Below are positions 50,536 to 59,866 of a DNA stretch of 64,000 nucleotides, piece by piece. Origin of the DNA: Qipengyuania nanhaisediminis (GTDB taxonomy: Bacteria > Pseudomonadota > Alphaproteobacteria > Sphingomonadales > Sphingomonadaceae); contig NZ_FOWZ01000001.1 in NCBI RefSeq assembly GCF_900115585.1, positions 1 to 64,000 of the forward strand, read 5' to 3'. Position 1 is the stretch's first letter. Every line of letters begins with the position of its first letter. Position numbers and translations under genes: made by a program. Below the pieces are notes generated by a model. That model did not search any database. It was not told where the DNA came from and worked only from the letters and a program-made list of their open reading frames with translations.

Positions 50536-51366
50536 ATGGCTGACAGCCAGAGCAAAATTGACGCCGCCGCAGAGAAGGCATTTGCCGACGCAGCGGAAAA
50601 GAAGGCTGCTGATGCGGCCAAGGGCGAAGTGAACGTAAAGGCCGTCGAAAAGGCAGTCGAAGCGGACACGAGTGCACCGGTCAAGGCAGACAAGGTCGCC
50701 AAGGCCGTTGCCGCACCTGCAAAGAAGAAGCCGGTCGCCAAGAAGAAGGCCGCTCCGGCCAAGGCCAAGAAGGTCGCTGTTAAGAAGGCACCGGCCAAGA
50801 AGAAGGCCACTGTGAAGAAGGTCGCCGCCAAGAAGGCAGCGCCTGCGAAGACCAAGGCCGCAGCCAAGAAGCCCGCGACCGCTACCACCCCGATTTCCAA
50901 GTTGAAGGATACCATCATGGCCACTGCCAAGAACGCAAAGACCACCGATTACACCGCCAAGGCGAAGGAAGTTGCTGCCGACGTGCAGACCCGTGCCAAG
51001 GCCGCTTACGACAAGGGTGCCGAAATGACCCAGGACGTCGTCGAATTCCAGAAGGGCAACTTCGAAGCCCTCGTCGAATCCGGCAAGATCCTCGCCAACG
51101 GCATGCAGGACATGGGCCGCACCTATGTCGAAGAAGCCAAGTCGGCTGCCGAAACCGTCCAGGGCGACGTCAAGAAGTTCGCTGCGATCAAGTCGCCGAC
51201 CGAACTCTTCCAGCTCCAGGGTGAAATCGCACGTCGTAACTTCGACGCGATGGTTTCGACCACTTCGAAGAACACCGAAGCCATGGTCAAGCTGGCCAAC
51301 GAAGCTTTCGCTCCGCTTTCGAGCCGCTTCAGCCTCGCTGCCGAAAAGGTCCGCAAGGCTGCCTAA
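50536..51366 (+). CDS. Phasin with histone H1-like lysine/alanine-rich linker
   Basis: The 276-residue protein has a C-terminal phasin domain (about residues 130-270; F-Q-K-G-N-F-E-A-L-V-E-S-G-K, then F-A-A-I-K-S-P-T-E-L-F-Q-L-Q) that coats PHA granules. Residues about 55-120 are a run of K-K, A-K and P-A-K repeats resembling eukaryotic H1 and the AlgP/PhaF tails of pseudomonads, which bind DNA. That suggests it can tether granules to the nucleoid and segregate them at division. The gene is downstream of phaC with its own promoter. Confidence 0.88.
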   Translation: MADSQSKIDAAAEKAFADAAEKKAADAAKGEVNVKAVEKAVEADTSAPVKADKVAKAVAAPAKKKPVAKKKAAPAKAKKVAVKKAPAKKKATVKKVAAKKAAPAKTKAAAKKPATATTPISKLKDTIMATAKNAKTTDYTAKAKEVAADVQTRAKAAYDKGAEMTQDVVEFQKGNFEALVESGKILANGMQDMGRTYVEEAKSAAETVQGDVKKFAAIKSPTELFQLQGEIARRNFDAMVSTTSKNTEAMVKLANEAFAPLSSRFSLAAEKVRKAA

Positions 51367-51429
51367 GGCAAACTGACTTCAATCCGCCGGGCTCTCTCTC
51401 CTCTCTCCCTCGCCCGGTGGTTGGACAGG

Positions 51430-51472
51430 ACGGGTCGGACGACATCACTGTCGTTCGGCCCGTTTCCTTTTT
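51430..51472 (+). terminator. Rho-independent terminator after the phasin gene
   Basis: A 14-bp stem (acgggtcggacgac with two G:U pairs) and a six-base loop are followed by a T-rich run (tttccttttt). Confidence 0.85.
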
Positions 51473-51575
51473 CGGGCCAGTAGGCGCGCGTTTCGACGTT
51501 TTCTTAACCCGCGACGGCGCACGGGGAGACTGACGCCTTGCGATTTGGTGAAACGATACGATATTGCCGCTTCTG

Positions 51576-51941
51576 ATGACCGACTACACCGCCTTCCCCG
51601 CTATCCGCGCCGCTAATGGCGACGACGACGATACCCGCGAGGGCGAAGGCCAGACCGGTCTCGCGACCAAGACCCGCACCAAGCCCAAGAAGCCGAGCCA
51701 GTACAAGGTCCTGCTGCTGAACGACGATTACACGCCGATGGAATTCGTCGTGATCGTGCTGAAGCGCTTCTTCCGCATGAACATGGAAGAAGCGACCCGC
51801 GTCATGCTCCACGTCCACCAGAAAGGTGTCGGCGTCTGCGGCGTCTTTCCCTATGAAGTGGCGGAGACCAAGGTGAACCAGGTGATGGATTTCGCCCGCG
51901 AGAACCAGCACCCGCTTCAGTGCACGCTCGAAAAGGCCTGA
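51576..51941 (+). CDS. clpS: ATP-dependent Clp protease adaptor ClpS
   Basis: The 121-residue protein has a ClpS domain: [16 protein letters not shown] and [11 protein letters not shown]. It delivers N-degron substrates to ClpAP. The unstructured acidic N terminus that triggers ClpA is present (D-D-D-D-T-R-E-G). No clpA gene is adjacent. The ATG at 51576 is preferred. Confidence 0.94.
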   Translation: MTDYTAFPAIRAANGDDDDTREGEGQTGLATKTRTKPKKPSQYKVLLLNDDYTPMEFVVIVLKRFFRMNMEEATRVMLHVHQKGVGVCGVFPYEVAETKVNQVMDFARENQHPLQCTLEKA

Positions 51942-52032
51942 CAGCCATTCCCCTCCTCCTTTCCGGTAGGGCATGACGAGAGGGTAATTTCTCGCTAGAG
52001 CCGCCCTCAACGCCCAAGAAACCGGAAACCGC

Positions 52033-53268
52033 GTGCTCAATTTCCTTCCCGCCATCGACCGCTATATCTTCCGGCTGGTGATCGTGCCGATGCTGGGCGT
52101 CTTCGCCCTCGCGGCATCGCTGCTCACCCTCGACAAGATGCTGCGCTTGCTCGATTTCGTGGCGGTGGAAGGCGGGCCGATTGGTGTCGTCTTCAAGATG
52201 CTGGCGACGCTCGTTCCCGAATATGCCAGCCTCGCGATCCCGCTGGGCCTGCTGCTCGGCATCCTCCTTGCTTTCCGCAAGCTAGCCACCACGAGCGAGC
52301 TCGACGTCTTCCGCGCGGTCGGCCTCAGTTACGGCCGCCTCCTGCGGGTGCCCTACATCATCACCATGGTCTTCATGGCCATCAACGTGGCGCTGGTATT
52401 CTTCGTCCAGCCTGTCAGCCGCTTCACATACGAGCGCCTCGAATACGAGCTTCGCTCCGGCGCTCTCGGAGCCTCGATCAAGGTGGGCGAGTTCACCACG
52501 CTCGCTGACCGCATGGCGCTGCGCATCGAGGAAAGCGAAGACGACGGCCGCCGCCTGATCGGCATTTTCGCGCGCGTCGCCAACGACAAGGGGCAGGTGC
52601 TGTCGATCTCTGCGCGCGAAGGCTCCTTCCTCGCCACGACCGACGATCCCGACACGATCATTCTGCGCCTCACCGAAGGCACCATCATCCAGGACACCGG
52701 GGGCCAGACGCCCCGTGTCCTAACTTTCACCCGCCACGACCTGCCCATCGACCTGCCTGCGATCGAGGAATTCAGGGCGCGCGGCGAGGACGAGCGCGAA
52801 TACATCCTGCCCGAATTGCTGCGCATCGGTTGGGCCGACAACCAGACCGAGGACAAGCGCGACGCCAGCCAGGCCAGCTTCAATTTCCGCCTGGTCGAGG
52901 TGGTGATGATGGCGCTGATGCCGCTGCTCGCCGTCGCACTCGGCATACCGCCAAAGCGATCGACCAGCGCGCTGGGCGTCTTCCTGTCGATCATCATGGT
53001 CGTCGCCTATCACAAGATAAACCAGTACGGAGAGGACGTGGCCGCACTTGGCCTTGCCGATCCGATCCTTGCCCTGTGGGGACCATTCGTGGTCTTCGCC
53101 GCGCTGATATTGTGGATGTACTGGCGCGTGGCCTTCGTGCCGGGCGGACAGGCGATCGGCGCGCTGGAAAACTGGTTCGCAAAGATTTCCAAGAAGATCG
53201 GCAAGCTGTTCAGGCGCAAGCGCCGACACCATGTCCACACGGACGACGATCTGGCGGCGGAGGGCTGA
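52033..53268 (+). CDS. lptF: LPS export ABC transporter permease LptF
   Basis: This 411-residue inner-membrane protein of the YjgP/YjgQ family starts at a GTG. Three helices at each end flank a periplasmic beta-jellyroll (about residues 130-270; Y-E-L-R-S-G-A, F-T-R-H-D-L). With LptG and the LptB ATPase, which is not present here, it extracts LPS from the inner membrane. The C terminus has an unusual basic His-rich tail (R-R-K-R-R-H-H-V-H-T-D-D-D). Confidence 0.92.
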   Translation: MLNFLPAIDRYIFRLVIVPMLGVFALAASLLTLDKMLRLLDFVAVEGGPIGVVFKMLATLVPEYASLAIPLGLLLGILLAFRKLATTSELDVFRAVGLSYGRLLRVPYIITMVFMAINVALVFFVQPVSRFTYERLEYELRSGALGASIKVGEFTTLADRMALRIEESEDDGRRLIGIFARVANDKGQVLSISAREGSFLATTDDPDTIILRLTEGTIIQDTGGQTPRVLTFTRHDLPIDLPAIEEFRARGEDEREYILPELLRIGWADNQTEDKRDASQASFNFRLVEVVMMALMPLLAVALGIPPKRSTSALGVFLSIIMVVAYHKINQYGEDVAALGLADPILALWGPFVVFAALILWMYWRVAFVPGGQAIGALENWFAKISKKIGKLFRRKRRHHVHTDDDLAAEG

Positions 53269-53271
53269 TCG

Positions 53272-54369
53272 ATGCAACTCGACTTCTTCCCCTCGCGCAC
53301 GCTGACGCTCTACCTCGCGAAACTGTTCGTGGTCCGCATCCTGGCGGTGTTGGTCATGCTGGTGCTGGTGCTGATGATGCTCGACCTGCTGTCGAACAGC
53401 GGCAAGATCCTGGCGGTCGAAGGCAACGGCCAGGGCGAATTGCTGACTTATGCCAGCCTCAGGATACCGCAGCTGATCCAGCGCTTCCTGCCCTATTCGG
53501 TGCTGCTGGCAACACTCATCTCGCTGGTCACGCTCAACCAGAACAGCGAGGTTATTGCCATGAAGGCGGCCGGATTGTCCGCCCACCAGGTGCTTGCCCC
53601 GCTGCTGCTGACGGCGCTGGTCGTGGCCGGCTTCAGCTTCGCCTTCAACGAGCGTCTGGTGACGCGCGCAACGGCGACCCTCAAGGCGTGGGAAGCGGCG
53701 GAATACGGGCCTATTCCGGAAGAATCGAACGTGCGCGCCAATGTCTACCTGACCGATGGCGAAAACGTGATGACCGCCGCCCAACTGGCCGGACGCGGCA
53801 ATGCCATCGCCATGCGCAAGGTCACTTTCTATCGTCGCAACGCAGAAGGCGCGATCCTCGAACAGATCGTCGCGGACCGCGCCACCTACGCGGCGCCGGG
53901 CTGGAAGCTGGAAGGTATCGAACGCTTCGAAGTGGCCACGGCCAATTACGCCACGGGTGACGAGATCGTTGTGGGTGAAGGCCTCACCCCCGACCAGATC
54001 GACCTTGCCCGGATCGATCCCGATGCCGTGCCCTTCTGGGAGCTGGGCCCGACCATCGACGCCTATGAAGAAGCTGGCAGGCGCACGGGCGAAATGCGTG
54101 CGAAGTGGTGGCACAAGCTGTCCGGCCCGCTGTCTTCGTTCCTCATGCCTCTGCTCGGCGCAGTGGCCGCCTTTGGACTGGCGCGATCGGGCCAGCTTTT
54201 CGTGCGCGCCCTGATCGGGATGGCGCTGGGCTTTGCCTATTTCGTGGTCGACAACGCCGCGCTGGCGATGGGCAATTTCGGCGGGTATCCGCCCTTCCTC
54301 GCCGCCTGGGCGCCCTTCTTCCTCTTCCTCCTGATCGGTGAAACCGTCCTGATCCGGACCGAGGAATGA
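53272..54369 (+). CDS. lptG: LPS export ABC transporter permease LptG
   Basis: The 365-residue YjgP/YjgQ permease has paired membrane bundles around a periplasmic domain. P-F-S/Y motifs, K-A-A-G-L-S-A-H-Q and the C-terminal P-L-S-S-F-L-M-P-L-L-G are typical. It is translated 3 bases after lptF and ends in an ATGA overlap with the next gene. It is the partner of LptF in LPS export. Confidence 0.92.
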   Translation: MQLDFFPSRTLTLYLAKLFVVRILAVLVMLVLVLMMLDLLSNSGKILAVEGNGQGELLTYASLRIPQLIQRFLPYSVLLATLISLVTLNQNSEVIAMKAAGLSAHQVLAPLLLTALVVAGFSFAFNERLVTRATATLKAWEAAEYGPIPEESNVRANVYLTDGENVMTAAQLAGRGNAIAMRKVTFYRRNAEGAILEQIVADRATYAAPGWKLEGIERFEVATANYATGDEIVVGEGLTPDQIDLARIDPDAVPFWELGPTIDAYEEAGRRTGEMRAKWWHKLSGPLSSFLMPLLGAVAAFGLARSGQLFVRALIGMALGFAYFVVDNAALAMGNFGGYPPFLAAWAPFFLFLLIGETVLIRTEE

Positions 54370-54884
54370 CCGGCTGGAGCATCCGGCTCGCAAAGCCGGA
54401 AGATGCCGAGCACCTGCCAGCCATCGAACGCGCGGCCGGCAGGCTCTTCCTGGAAGTGGACGGCCTCACCGGCATAGCCGATATGGACCCGATCCCGGCG
54501 GACGCGCAGCGCGCCATGATCCGCAAGGGGCATTGCCTGGTGGCCGAAAGCGACGGGCGCATCGTCGGTTTCCTGTCGACCCAGCCGCACCGCCGCGAAC
54601 TGCACATCCGCGAGCTTTCGGTTCACCCCGACATGCAGGGGCAGGGGATCGGCGCAGTGCTGCTGCGGGCCATCGGCGTCGATGCGCTCAACAGCGGGTT
54701 TGCCGCGCTCACGCTGACGACCTTTACCGACGTGGCATGGAATGCGCCCTTCTATGCGCGGCTGGGTTTCGAGACGGTCGAGGACCTCGATGCCCATCCG
54801 CGCTTGAAAGCCGATATCGAGCAGGAGGTCGCGCACGGCCTCCCGCGCGAGCGACGCTGCGCGATGATCAGGTTTTTAGACTGA
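54366..54884 (+). CDS. GNAT-family N-acetyltransferase
   Basis: The 172-residue protein has the GNAT fold: R-L-A-K-P-E-D-A-E-H-L, V-G-F-L-S-T-Q-P, then the acetyl-CoA loop H-P-D-M-Q-G-Q-G-I-G-A-V-L-L and W-N-A-P-F-Y-A-R-L-G-F-E. The substrate is unknown. It overlaps lptG by 4 bases, so it is co-translated. Confidence 0.92.
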   Translation: MTGWSIRLAKPEDAEHLPAIERAAGRLFLEVDGLTGIADMDPIPADAQRAMIRKGHCLVAESDGRIVGFLSTQPHRRELHIRELSVHPDMQGQGIGAVLLRAIGVDALNSGFAALTLTTFTDVAWNAPFYARLGFETVEDLDAHPRLKADIEQEVAHGLPRERRCAMIRFLD

Positions 54885-54890
54885 GGGCGC

Positions 54891-55985
54891 TCAGCCCTTG
54901 CGGCCACCCATCGTGCTGCGGGCAATGCGCGCGACCAGCACGCCCATCCCGGCGTGGTTCGCACCGTGATAGGTCGATTCCGTGCCGAGTTCGCGCACGA
55001 GGCGGCGGTGCGCTTCGGGCAACGAGTGGTAGGGCATCGACGGCATGAGGTGGTGCAGCGCGTGATAGCGCAAGCCCACCGGGGCCCAGATTTCGGCGAT
55101 AACACCCGGCGGCGGCACATTCACGCTGTCCAGGAACTGCGCAGTGACAGTCATGGCCTCGCCCTCGTTCTCCCACAGATGCGCGACCAGCGTACGCAGC
55201 TGGTTGAGCAGTGCGACGACGGAGGCAACGCCCAGGGCGAAGAGCAGCGGTTTCCAGCCGAAGGCGAAGACGCTGGCGATCAGCATCCACGACCAGATGA
55301 ATCCGCCCAGCTCCAGCAGCATGACCCGCGGACGTAGGTCGCCTTCGGGCGGGCGACGGCGGAATTCCGGATTGATCGCCAGCGCGCTGGCGCGCTGCCA
55401 GGTCAGGCGGCGGATCGGAGGGATGATCGCGCCCAGCGGCACGAGCACCGCAAAGCGGAACAGCAATGCCACCGGCGCAAGGATCGCGATAATGACGAAC
55501 AGCGGCAGGCTCCACGGTTTCATCAGGGCGAGCGGGAGGTATTCCGGATCCTCGACCGTGCCGTATTGGGTGCGCTTGTGGTGCAGCGTGTGCACCTGCT
55601 CGTACATGAAGGACGGCGTCAGCATCGGGATGCCGACCAGCGCGTTCCACGCTCCGCGGAAACCGGGCAGTGCCCCGTTCCGGAAGTGCGAGATTTCGTG
55701 GATGAACAGAAGTGCGCGATAAAGCGCCAGCACCGATACGATCGACAGGACGACTGCCAGCGCGGTGCTCTGCGTCAGGATGGCCCCTGCAAGCGAGCCG
55801 TAACCCAGCAGTGCCGAGCCGACCATGTCGGTCCAGTAGATCGAAGCACGGTGTTCGGCGATATCCTTGGTCAAATCGCGCGCACCGCGCAGCATCGCCT
55901 TGTCGTCGGCGATTTGCGAATGCCAGCCGCGCATATCGCGCGAAGGCGCAGGATTTGCAGCAGGAATTGTCTGTTCAGCGTTCAT
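54891..55985 (-). CDS. Membrane fatty acid desaturase
   Basis: The 364-residue integral-membrane di-iron enzyme has the three histidine boxes: H-E-I-S-H (about residue 115), H-T-L-H-H (about 155) and H-A-L-H-H-L (about 315). Several hydrophobic helices are present. It introduces a double bond in acyl chains of membrane lipids or a related substrate; regiospecificity cannot be told. The ATG at 55985 follows AGGAAACG. It converges with the GNAT gene. Confidence 0.9.
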   Translation of the reverse strand: MNAEQTIPAANPAPSRDMRGWHSQIADDKAMLRGARDLTKDIAEHRASIYWTDMVGSALLGYGSLAGAILTQSTALAVVLSIVSVLALYRALLFIHEISHFRNGALPGFRGAWNALVGIPMLTPSFMYEQVHTLHHKRTQYGTVEDPEYLPLALMKPWSLPLFVIIAILAPVALLFRFAVLVPLGAIIPPIRRLTWQRASALAINPEFRRRPPEGDLRPRVMLLELGGFIWSWMLIASVFAFGWKPLLFALGVASVVALLNQLRTLVAHLWENEGEAMTVTAQFLDSVNVPPPGVIAEIWAPVGLRYHALHHLMPSMPYHSLPEAHRRLVRELGTESTYHGANHAGMGVLVARIARSTMGGRKG

Positions 55986-56133
55986 GGTCGTTTCCTGGGG
56001 GGGAGCCTTAGTGGATCGGCGCGAAAAATGACAGCCTCGGGTCTCGATCATAGTGATCGACCGCGCGCGATTCCTTGACAAAGATCATGTGCCATACGCA
56101 GGGCTAACCCCGGCTGAACAAGGGAAGTGCTGC

Positions 56134-57291
56134 GTGGCTGACCAGAATATCGTGATCGTAGAGGCAAATGACAAGAAAGGCCGCGCTGCCTTTGTCGACC
56201 TGGGGCGGGAATTTGCCGCGCGGGAGCCGCATTTCGTCCCGCAACTACGCTCCGAGCAGCTGGAACTGGTCAATCCAGCGAAAAACCCGTTTTTCGAGCA
56301 TGCCGACGTCCAGCTTTTCATTGCCCGCCGAGACGGAAAGCCCGTCGGACGGATTTCGGCACATATCGACCATCTTGCTCTCGAGCTGCCACGCGAACAG
56401 GGCATGGGACCCGGGACCGGCCTGTTCGGCTATTTCGATGCCGAGGACGAGGCCGTGGCCAGCGCCCTTCTGGCCAGGGCCGAGGAATGGCTGCGCTCAC
56501 GCGGGATGACGCGTGTGCTGGGCCCGATTTCCCTGTCGATCTGGGAAGAACCGGGGCTGCTCGTGACCGGCCAGGACCACCCGCCGATGATCATGATGGG
56601 ACACCATCCGGCGCATTATGCGCAGTGGATCGAACAGGCGGGATTTAGCGAAGCGAAGCGCCTCCTCACCTACGATCTCGATGTGCAGCAGGAATTCCCG
56701 CCCCTGATCCGCCGCATCGTCAAATCGGGCGAACGCAACGAGCGCATCCAGGTGCGCAAGGTCGACAAGTCGAAGTGGGACGAGGAAGTCGAGACGATCC
56801 TCCATATCCTCAACGATGCCTGGTCGAACAACTGGGGCTTCATCCCCTTCACCGAGGCCGAGATCGCCCATGCGGGCAAGAAGCTGAAGCCGATCATCCA
56901 TGAAGACCTCAACATGGTCGCCGAACTGGACGGCAAGCCGGTCGCATTCATGCTCACCTTCCCGGACATCAATCGCCCGCTGAAGGAAATCGGCGGCAAG
57001 CTGCTGCCGTTCGGCTGGTTCAAGCTGCTGCGCTGGCTCAAGAAGCCCAAGCAGGCCGATATGCGCGTGCCGCTGATGGGGGTCCTCAAGGAACTGCACA
57101 ATTCGCGCCTCGCCAGCCAGCTTGCCTTCATGATGATCAGCGAAATCCGCGATGTGGCCGCGACCAAATACAAGGCCCGCCGCGGCGAGATCGGGTGGAT
57201 TCTCGACGACAACCAAGGGATGAAGGCGATCGCCGATGCAATCGACAGCCGGGTGAACCGCGAATACGTGGTCTACGAAAAGGCACTGTAG
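56134..57291 (+). CDS. GNAT-superfamily acetyltransferase-like protein
   Basis: This 385-residue protein starts at a GTG after an AGGGAAG motif. Two GNAT-like halves are visible: F-I-A-R-R-D-G-K-P-V-G-R-I-S and M-V-A-E-L-D-G-K-P-V-A-F-M-L in the first strand positions, with M-M-I-S-E-I-R-D-V-A near the end. The cofactor loop is not typical, so the activity is uncertain. Homologues are widespread in alphaproteobacteria. It is divergent from the desaturase gene. Confidence 0.75.
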   Translation: MADQNIVIVEANDKKGRAAFVDLGREFAAREPHFVPQLRSEQLELVNPAKNPFFEHADVQLFIARRDGKPVGRISAHIDHLALELPREQGMGPGTGLFGYFDAEDEAVASALLARAEEWLRSRGMTRVLGPISLSIWEEPGLLVTGQDHPPMIMMGHHPAHYAQWIEQAGFSEAKRLLTYDLDVQQEFPPLIRRIVKSGERNERIQVRKVDKSKWDEEVETILHILNDAWSNNWGFIPFTEAEIAHAGKKLKPIIHEDLNMVAELDGKPVAFMLTFPDINRPLKEIGGKLLPFGWFKLLRWLKKPKQADMRVPLMGVLKELHNSRLASQLAFMMISEIRDVAATKYKARRGEIGWILDDNQGMKAIADAIDSRVNREYVVYEKAL

Positions 57292-57446
57292 TCCCGAAAT
57301 CGTTGCGCCGGGGCAACTATGCGCCTGATTGTGTTGCCGGTGGGAACCGGTTGGCCGCTTCGTCCTTTCGAGAATAGGCGCCGAATTCACGGGCCTAACA
57401 ACCGGGACCGAACATCATCGCACGCGCGCCATCATCTACCTGCAAA

Positions 57447-57848
57447 ATGCCAGAACATGTCCTTGTCGTGGAAGACGAGGCCATTCTTGGCGTGATGCTT
57501 GAAGACGCGCTCGAGGCTGCGGGGGTCAAACAGGTGGAAATCTGTTCGACGACCGACACGGCGCTCGAGGCTCTGCGCCGCAAGCAGCCCGACGCGATCG
57601 TCCTCGACGTGCACCTCGCCGACCGCGACGACGGCTGGGCCATAGCGGAGCTTGTGAGGGCACTGGGTCCCGACAGCCCCCGAATCATCTTCTCGACCGG
57701 CCAGCCCAAGGACATTCCCGAACACATCGCCGAAATGGGCAGCGTTCTCGAAAAGCCCTACGATCCGGCCGTATTGGTCGACGTGCTGTGCCAGCCGGAA
57801 AAGCGCGGCATGATTTCGCGCCTGCGCGGCGCCTTGCGCCCCGGCTGA
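57447..57848 (+). CDS. Single-domain response regulator
   Basis: The 133-residue receiver domain stands alone: V-V-E-D-E at positions about 8-12, phosphoacceptor Asp about 54 in I-V-L-D-V-H-L, and K in E-K-P-Y-D. There is no output domain. In alphaproteobacteria such proteins often modulate the PhyR/HWE kinase network, which is encoded about 1.5 kb downstream. That connection is an inference. Ten or so bases before the ATG there is no strong ribosome binding site. Confidence 0.9.
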   Translation: MPEHVLVVEDEAILGVMLEDALEAAGVKQVEICSTTDTALEALRRKQPDAIVLDVHLADRDDGWAIAELVRALGPDSPRIIFSTGQPKDIPEHIAEMGSVLEKPYDPAVLVDVLCQPEKRGMISRLRGALRPG

Positions 57849-57925
57849 CTTCTTCCCGTTAATCGACCAAGAACTAGCGGCAGGTCAGACCTGCCTGTTT
57901 TTTGTCGGTTAGAGACCGCCAAGAA

Positions 57926-57959
57926 AAAAGGCCTCCGCTCTCTTGGAGCGAAGGCCTTT
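57926..57959. terminator. Bidirectional terminator between converging genes
   Basis: The stem aaaggcct-cgctc/gagcg-aggccttt, with A and T runs on both sides, separates the response-regulator gene from the leftward Crp/Fnr-family gene. Confidence 0.85.
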
Positions 57960-58082
57960 CGGGATCGTATCACCAGCCGCTTGGACGGGAGGGGGGTCTC
58001 GGCGGTGACATAGTAGAAATGTCTCGACGGGAATGGGGTTCCCCGCCCATCAAAATTTTTTGCATTTTTTTCTTCCGCGGTT

Positions 58083-58844
58083 TCAGACGAAGGGTCGATG
58101 CGCCTTTTCGGACCGCTCGAAACTGGCGAATTTCGCCGCCTCGGCCATGTCCGGGACGCAGATTTCGCGGGAGCTCCATTCGACCAGCCCGTCGCGGTCA
58201 AGCGACTTGATCGTACGGTTCGTGTGCACCAGCGACAGGCCCAGCATGTCCGCGATCTGGGACTGGGTGATGGCCATGGACAGCTTGTTGCCTTCGCGCG
58301 CGATGCCGGTGGCAAGCGCACGGTCGAGCAGCCATGCAGCGAGGTAGACGACCCGCTCGCGCGCGCTGCGCTGGCCAAGCGATACGATATGGCCCTCCAG
58401 CGCATTCTCTTCCTTGGCCGCCAGCCAGGTAATGTCGAAGCCGAGCCGCGGGTGCTCCTTGATAAGGTGCACGAAGTCGGAACGGCGGAAACGGCACAGG
58501 CGCAGTGGCAAGACCGCCTCGACCGAATGGCTCAGCGGTTCGTCGAAAGCGCCCTGCAGGCCGATGAGATCGCCTGGGAACATGAAGTTGATGATCTGGC
58601 GCCGGCCATCTTCCAGTTCGAGATAGCGAATGGCCACTCCGTCCAGGACGGTGAACAGGTGGTCGGTCTCATCGCCTTCCTTGAGAACTATGTCGCCGCG
58701 CTCGCAGCTGAATTCAGCTTCCTTGACCGACTGCATATATGCCAGCTGTGCATCGTCGAGCGGGCGCAGTCCGGGACAGTCCTGGAGCGGGCACTCCTGA
58801 CACGCATAGGGTTCAGCAATCTCGAACACTCGCACCCCCCTCAT
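58083..58844 (-). CDS. Crp/Fnr-family regulator with Fnr-like cysteines
   Basis: This 253-residue protein has a cyclic-nucleotide-binding-type beta roll and a C-terminal Crp helix-turn-helix (I-T-Q-S-Q-I-A-D-M-L-G-L-S-L-V-H-T-N-R-T). The N terminus has cysteines in C-x2-C-x4-C (15, 18, 23). A fourth cysteine falls near residue 117, the positions used by FNR to hold an oxygen-sensitive [4Fe-4S] cluster. It is therefore a candidate oxygen-responsive regulator. It is divergent from phyR. Confidence 0.85.
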   Translation of the reverse strand: MRGVRVFEIAEPYACQECPLQDCPGLRPLDDAQLAYMQSVKEAEFSCERGDIVLKEGDETDHLFTVLDGVAIRYLELEDGRRQIINFMFPGDLIGLQGAFDEPLSHSVEAVLPLRLCRFRRSDFVHLIKEHPRLGFDITWLAAKEENALEGHIVSLGQRSARERVVYLAAWLLDRALATGIAREGNKLSMAITQSQIADMLGLSLVHTNRTIKSLDRDGLVEWSSREICVPDMAEAAKFASFERSEKAHRPFV

Positions 58845-58919
58845 TAACCCTCATGAAGGGCCACTTCGTCGCTTCGATTGAAACATTTGTCAAACATCAT
58901 GATTTCCCGGCTGGAACTA

Positions 58920-58944
58920 GGAACCGTTCTCTTGGCGGCGCGTT
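58920..58944 (+). promoter_or_regulatory. EcfG-type promoter of phyR
   Basis: The exact match GGAAC-N16-CGTT lies 30 bases upstream of the phyR start. It indicates autoregulation of the general stress response. Confidence 0.85.
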
Positions 58945-58973
58945 CAATGCGCGCAAACCACGGAAGGGGTTAT

Positions 58974-59762
58974 ATGTCGCTTGGTGACCAAATCGCGAAA
59001 AACCTGCCTTACCTGCGCCGTTATGCGCGGGCACTTACCGGATCTCAGGCAACCGGTGACGCGTTCGTACGCGCAACCTTGGAGGCCGCTCTGGCCGACG
59101 ACGACCTGAAGGCGTCGCTGGAGGGTGGCCGCGTCCCCCTCTATCGCGCATTCAACAAGGTCTGGTCGAGCGCCTACCTCGATGTTCAGGAGCCTTCGGG
59201 CGACGATCACGAAGGTGCGGCGCAGGATCGACTCAAATCGATCACACCGCTCAACCGGCAGGCCCTGCTGCTTACGACGCTGGAAGATTTCTCCGTCGAA
59301 CAGGCCAGCGAGATCATGGAAGTAGAACCTTCCGAGATCGAAAGCCTGGTGCAGGAAGCGGTCAGCGAAATCGATCGCGAAAGTTCGACCAGCGTCCTCA
59401 TTATCGAGGACGAACCGCTCATCTCGATGCAGCTGGAAGATCTCGTCACGTCGCTGGGCCACGAAGTGTGCGGCACTGCCGCCACCCGTACGCAAGCCCA
59501 GGAAGTTGTCGCCCAGAAGACGCCTGGCCTGGTCCTCGCCGATATCCAGCTGGCCGACGGTTCGTCGGGCCTCGATGCGGTCGACGACATCCTGGCGATC
59601 GACAGCGTGCCGGTGATCTTCATCACGGCTTATCCCGAGCGCCTGCTGACAGGCGATCGTCCCGAACCGACGTATCTGGTGACCAAGCCGTTCCAGGAAC
59701 AGACGGTGCGTGCTGCCATCAGCCAGGCCCTGTTCTTCGGATCCAGCCGCCCGCTCGGCTGA
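58974..59762 (+). CDS. phyR: General stress response regulator PhyR
   Basis: The 262-residue protein combines a sigma-factor-like N-terminal half (about residues 1-135; L-P-Y-L-R-R-Y-A-R-A-L and D-F-S-V-E-Q-A-S-E-I) with a receiver domain (I-I-E-D-E-P, Asp about 190 in L-A-D-I-Q-L, K in V-T-K-P-F). When phosphorylated it releases EcfG by binding the anti-sigma factor NepR with its sigma-like domain. It lies in the same locus as nepR, ecfG and a HWE kinase. Confidence 0.95.
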   Translation: MSLGDQIAKNLPYLRRYARALTGSQATGDAFVRATLEAALADDDLKASLEGGRVPLYRAFNKVWSSAYLDVQEPSGDDHEGAAQDRLKSITPLNRQALLLTTLEDFSVEQASEIMEVEPSEIESLVQEAVSEIDRESSTSVLIIEDEPLISMQLEDLVTSLGHEVCGTAATRTQAQEVVAQKTPGLVLADIQLADGSSGLDAVDDILAIDSVPVIFITAYPERLLTGDRPEPTYLVTKPFQEQTVRAAISQALFFGSSRPLG

Positions 59763-59786
59763 CAGGACCAAACGTCAAACAAGAGC

Positions 59787-59819
59787 GCCGCCCGGACCAT
59801 CGTCCCGGCGGCGTTTTTG
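59787..59819 (+). terminator. Rho-independent terminator of phyR
   Basis: The stem cgccgcccggac/gtcccggcggcg, with one mismatch, is followed by five T residues. Confidence 0.88.
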
Positions 59820-59866
59820 TGCGCTGTTGCAGCAAGGACCACCGGCGGCAGGACCGCTGGTCGAAC

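Noticed and set aside
52720-54393. Minus-strand 557-codon open frame over lptF/lptG
   Set aside because: It spans two clear genes on the other strand and has Gln/His/Arg-rich composition typical of an antisense frame.
57344-57369. EcfG promoter before the single-domain response regulator
   Set aside because: GGAAC is followed after 16 bases by CCTT, not CGTT; with one mismatch and about 80 bases to the gene it is not convincing.
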